Shown here piece by piece: positions 30,977 through 32,942 of a DNA stretch of 32,942 nt. A model generated the notes under the pieces. It was given only the letters and a program-made list of their open reading frames with translations. It had not been told where the DNA came from and made no database searches. How positions within the stretch are numbered: the first letter of the stretch is position 1; each line of letters opens with the position of its first letter. The stretch is from Thermodesulfovibrio sp. GTDB taxonomy: Bacteria; Nitrospirota; Thermodesulfovibrionia; Thermodesulfovibrionales; JdFR-85. The position numbers were made by a program, and so were the translations under genes. The stretch covers positions 1 through 32,942 of the forward strand of contig JALUAR010000252.1 in assembly GCA_027050975.1 (NCBI GenBank). The letters are read 5' to 3'.

Positions 30977-31737
30977 ACTTTCATCCCCAATGCAAAGAAT
31001 AGAATCCTTGTCATTACAAAGTCGGTTACAATAATCATTATTGTTGACAGGACAACGGAGATTGTTGTTGCTTTTCTCAGGCCCCTGGAACCGCCGTGGG
31101 TGGAAAGCCCCATATAACAGCTGATACAGGCGATAATGTATCCGAAGATGAAAGGCTTTGCAATGCCGGAGAATATGTTTTTGAAGTCCATTATATCCTT
31201 AATCTGGCTCCAATAAAAGGAACCGCTTTGATGACTAACGAAGACAGATATGTAATATCCTCCGAAAAGTGATACAGCGTCACCAATGATTGTGAGCACA
31301 GGTAGCATAATGGTTGCACTGATTACGCGAGGGGTAACCAACTTCTTAATAGGATCAACACCGAAAACCCTGAGGATGTCAACCTGATGCCCCAATACCA
31401 TTGAGCCTAACTCAGAGGCCATACCGGAGCCAATCCTTCCGGCAAAACTCAGGGCAATTGCCACAGGACCTATTTCCCTGATGATGGCTACGCCGACTAT
31501 CTTGCCGGTATACATTTTTAGTCCCAAAGAGGAAAGCTCAGCAGAGATCTGAAGAGACAGGGCCATACCAATAAAAAGTGAGACAAGTACAACAATAAAC
31601 AGTGAGCCTACTCCGGCATAGTCCATCTGTTCCAGGATTTCTCTGAAGTAAAAGGGACGACGAAGGATTCCCATGGGAGCCCTGACAGACAGAAGATAAA
31701 AGTCCTGTAGTTGAGAGACGAGGTTTTTAAGATGCAT
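30973..31737 (-). CDS. mlaE: MlaE-like lipid transporter permease
   Basis: A 254-residue inner-membrane permease with five or so hydrophobic segments. It has the family stretches S-L-F-I-G-M-A-L-S-L-Q, I-I-R-E-I-G-P-V-A-I-A-L-S-F-A-G-R-I-G-S-G-M-A-S-E-L-G, and Q-V-D-I-L-R-V-F-G-V-D-P. With MlaF and MlaD it forms the core of a phospholipid transport complex between inner and outer membrane. No mlaC or mlaB gene follows in the window. The ATG at 31737 has only a weak ribosome site. The 222-base gap to aroB holds a possible promoter. Confidence 0.93.
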   Translation of the reverse strand: MHLKNLVSQLQDFYLLSVRAPMGILRRPFYFREILEQMDYAGVGSLFIVVLVSLFIGMALSLQISAELSSLGLKMYTGKIVGVAIIREIGPVAIALSFAGRIGSGMASELGSMVLGHQVDILRVFGVDPIKKLVTPRVISATIMLPVLTIIGDAVSLFGGYYISVFVSHQSGSFYWSQIKDIMDFKNIFSGIAKPFIFGYIIACISCYMGLSTHGGSRGLRKATTISVVLSTIMIIVTDFVMTRILFFALGMKV

Positions 31738-31849
31738 GATCTTTTATCTACCAAATCCGTTTTATATCCTTTATCAAAGGCAGAAGCCGAGTTACGATCT
31801 TGTGAAACTCTGTATCTGGAATCTGATCCCGAAAAAACGAGACATTTAG

Positions 31850-31878
31850 ATTATATCACAAAATATACCCGAATCCAG
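31850..31878 (-). promoter_or_regulatory. Possible promoter for mlaE-mlaF-mlaD
   Basis: On the minus strand a perfect TATAAT (plus 31855-31850) lies about 115 bases before the mlaE start. CTGGAT or TGGATT 16-17 bases upstream is a poor -35. No hairpin terminator for aroB is visible in the same gap, so read-through from aroB is also possible. Confidence 0.33.
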
Positions 31879-31959
31879 CAGTAAACAAACGAAGGTTGTG
31901 GAGAGGAAAGATGCAATAGCTTTGATGGACAAACCGGGAGGTATCAGGAGGACAAAGGA

Positions 31960-32942
31960 CTATATGTCTGACTCGAGTATATTCTTAAGAATCTCTTCAT
32001 TCACTCCCGGGACTATCCTGACCTTGCCTATCTTTTCTGGAAGGATGAATCTGAGTGTACCGGATATGACCTTTTTGTCTATCCTCATTGCCTTGAGAAG
32101 ATCTGTTGAGTTCAACAATTCCTTAACCCGAACTGGTAGTTTGTACTCTTTCAGGAGAGTTTTTATCTCTGCAGTCTCGTCGTTACTTAGCATATTCATT
32201 TTTGCGGAAAGTGCTGCTTCATAGACCATTCCTATTGCCACGGCCTCTCCGTGGAGATACTCTCTGTAGTTTGTTACAGTTTCTACAGCGTGTCCAACGG
32301 TATGTCCGTAGTTGAGTATGGCTCTGAGGCCTGCCTCTCTCTCGTCTTTTGAGACTACCTCTGCCTTTATCTCGCAGGATCTTCTGATTATTTCAGTAAG
32401 AGGCTCTGGAGAGAGCTTTAATATTCCCTCTCTGTTGTCTTTGAGGTAATAAAAGAAGTCCCTGTCCCAGATAATACCGTATTTGATTACCTCAGCCATT
32501 CCCGCTAGGAACTCCCTCTCCGGCAGGGTTTCTAATGTTTGAACATCAATCCAGACAAGACGGGGTTGATAAAATGTGCCAATCATGTTTTTGCCCAATG
32601 GATGGTTTACTCCTGTTTTTCCGCCTACAGAGCTGTCAACCTGGGAAAGAAGCGTTGTGGGAATCTGAATGAAGGAGATTCCCCTCATATAAACAGATGC
32701 CACAAAGCCTGTTATATCACCTATAACACCACCGCCAAGGGCAAAAATTACAGAGTTCCTGTCAAGCCCTGCCTGCAGGAGTTTGCTGAGGATATGATAT
32801 ACCCAGAAGAGATCCTTGTACTCCTCACCGTCGGGAATAAGGACGGTACAGATATCAAAGCCTGCCTTTTCAATGGAGCCTGTGACCCTCTCTCCGTAAA
32901 GTTCAAAAACTGTTGGATTGCTTATGATGGCACACTTTGGTG
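31960..32942 (-). CDS. aroB: 3-dehydroquinate synthase, N-terminus beyond the window
   Basis: 326 residues are visible of the usual 350-360; the frame stays open to the window edge at 32940, so the start is outside. Motifs present: P-D-G-E-x-x-K, L-G-G-G-V-I-G-D-I-T-G-F-V-A, P-T-T-L-L-S-Q-V-D-S-S-V-G-G-K-T-G-V-N-H, G-M-A-E-V-I-K-Y-G, and the metal-site N-Y-G-H-T-V-G-H-A-V-E. The enzyme makes 3-dehydroquinate from DAHP in aromatic biosynthesis, using NAD and a divalent metal. All visible catalytic residues are kept. It is the first minus-strand gene of this group. Confidence 0.95.
   Translation of the reverse strand, partial: PKCAIISNPTVFELYGERVTGSIEKAGFDICTVLIPDGEEYKDLFWVYHILSKLLQAGLDRNSVIFALGGGVIGDITGFVASVYMRGISFIQIPTTLLSQVDSSVGGKTGVNHPLGKNMIGTFYQPRLVWIDVQTLETLPEREFLAGMAEVIKYGIIWDRDFFYYLKDNREGILKLSPEPLTEIIRRSCEIKAEVVSKDEREAGLRAILNYGHTVGHAVETVTNYREYLHGEAVAIGMVYEAALSAKMNMLSNDETAEIKTLLKEYKLPVRVKELLNSTDLLKAMRIDKKVISGTLRFILPEKIGKVRIVPGVNEEILKNILESDI

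Noticed and set aside
1..32942. CRISPR array, prophage or transposase gene
   Set aside because: No regularly spaced direct repeats and no integrase, transposase or phage structural genes were seen on either strand.

Overview
The window looks like chromosome from an anaerobic, dissimilatory sulfite/sulfate-reducing Gram-negative bacterium. The main evidence is a complete dsrA-dsrB-dsrD-dsrN (cbiA-like) cluster at 22840-26824. DsrD is typical of reductive-type organisms. Outer-membrane lipid transport genes (mlaE, mlaF, mlaD), class B radical SAM proteins and DUF2318 membrane proteins fit the same picture. The moderate base composition and gene mix recall Nitrospirota (Thermodesulfovibrio-like) or a related sulfate-reducing lineage. 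That placement is inference; there is no rRNA gene in the window.

Layout. 6-1683: two tandem MNT nucleotidyltransferase/HEPN (MntA/HepT-type) toxin-antitoxin pairs, then an SRPBCC-fold protein (1717-2154). 2227-4299 (minus): a polytopic membrane protein with a central spermidine-synthase-like domain that lacks the usual catalytic signature. 4300-4848: the largest non-coding gap, holding two different palindromic elements. 4849-10191 and 10412-18100: a roughly 13-kb co-directional locus in two tightly packed blocks separated by a 220-bp spacer rich in inverted repeats. It encodes two FtsX/MacB-type permeases and their ATPase, two copies of a DUF2318 membrane protein followed by a ResB-like membrane protein, two B12-binding-domain radical SAM proteins, a CcsA/ResC-like and a ResB-like cytochrome c assembly protein, two small membrane proteins, and a TlpA/thioredoxin-like protein. 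In that last gene an in-frame TGA stands exactly where the first redox cysteine of W-C-x-x-C should be, which makes it a probable selenoprotein. 18194-21913 (minus): uvrA, a lipoate-protein ligase-like gene and a 44-codon small gene. 21947-22598: a LOG/TIGR00725-like protein and tRNA-Arg(CCU). 22840-26824: the dsr operon. 27009-27689: a HEAT-like protein. 27686-32942 (minus): aroB (cut by the window end), mlaE, mlaF, mlaD and glgC.

How the genes may work together. The ABC-permease/ATPase/DUF2318/thioredoxin set recalls the Campylobacter P19-associated iron-uptake neighbourhood (two permeases, an ATPase, a DUF2318 protein, thioredoxin-like proteins). Here no P19 is seen, and the set is combined with CcsA/ResB-type cytochrome c assembly proteins and two cobalamin-type radical SAM enzymes. 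My working view is a membrane system for handling iron or haem and thiol redox on the outer face of the inner membrane, possibly using a selenocysteine oxidoreductase. No substrate can be read from sequence alone. All assignments come from reading motifs by eye; no database search was possible.
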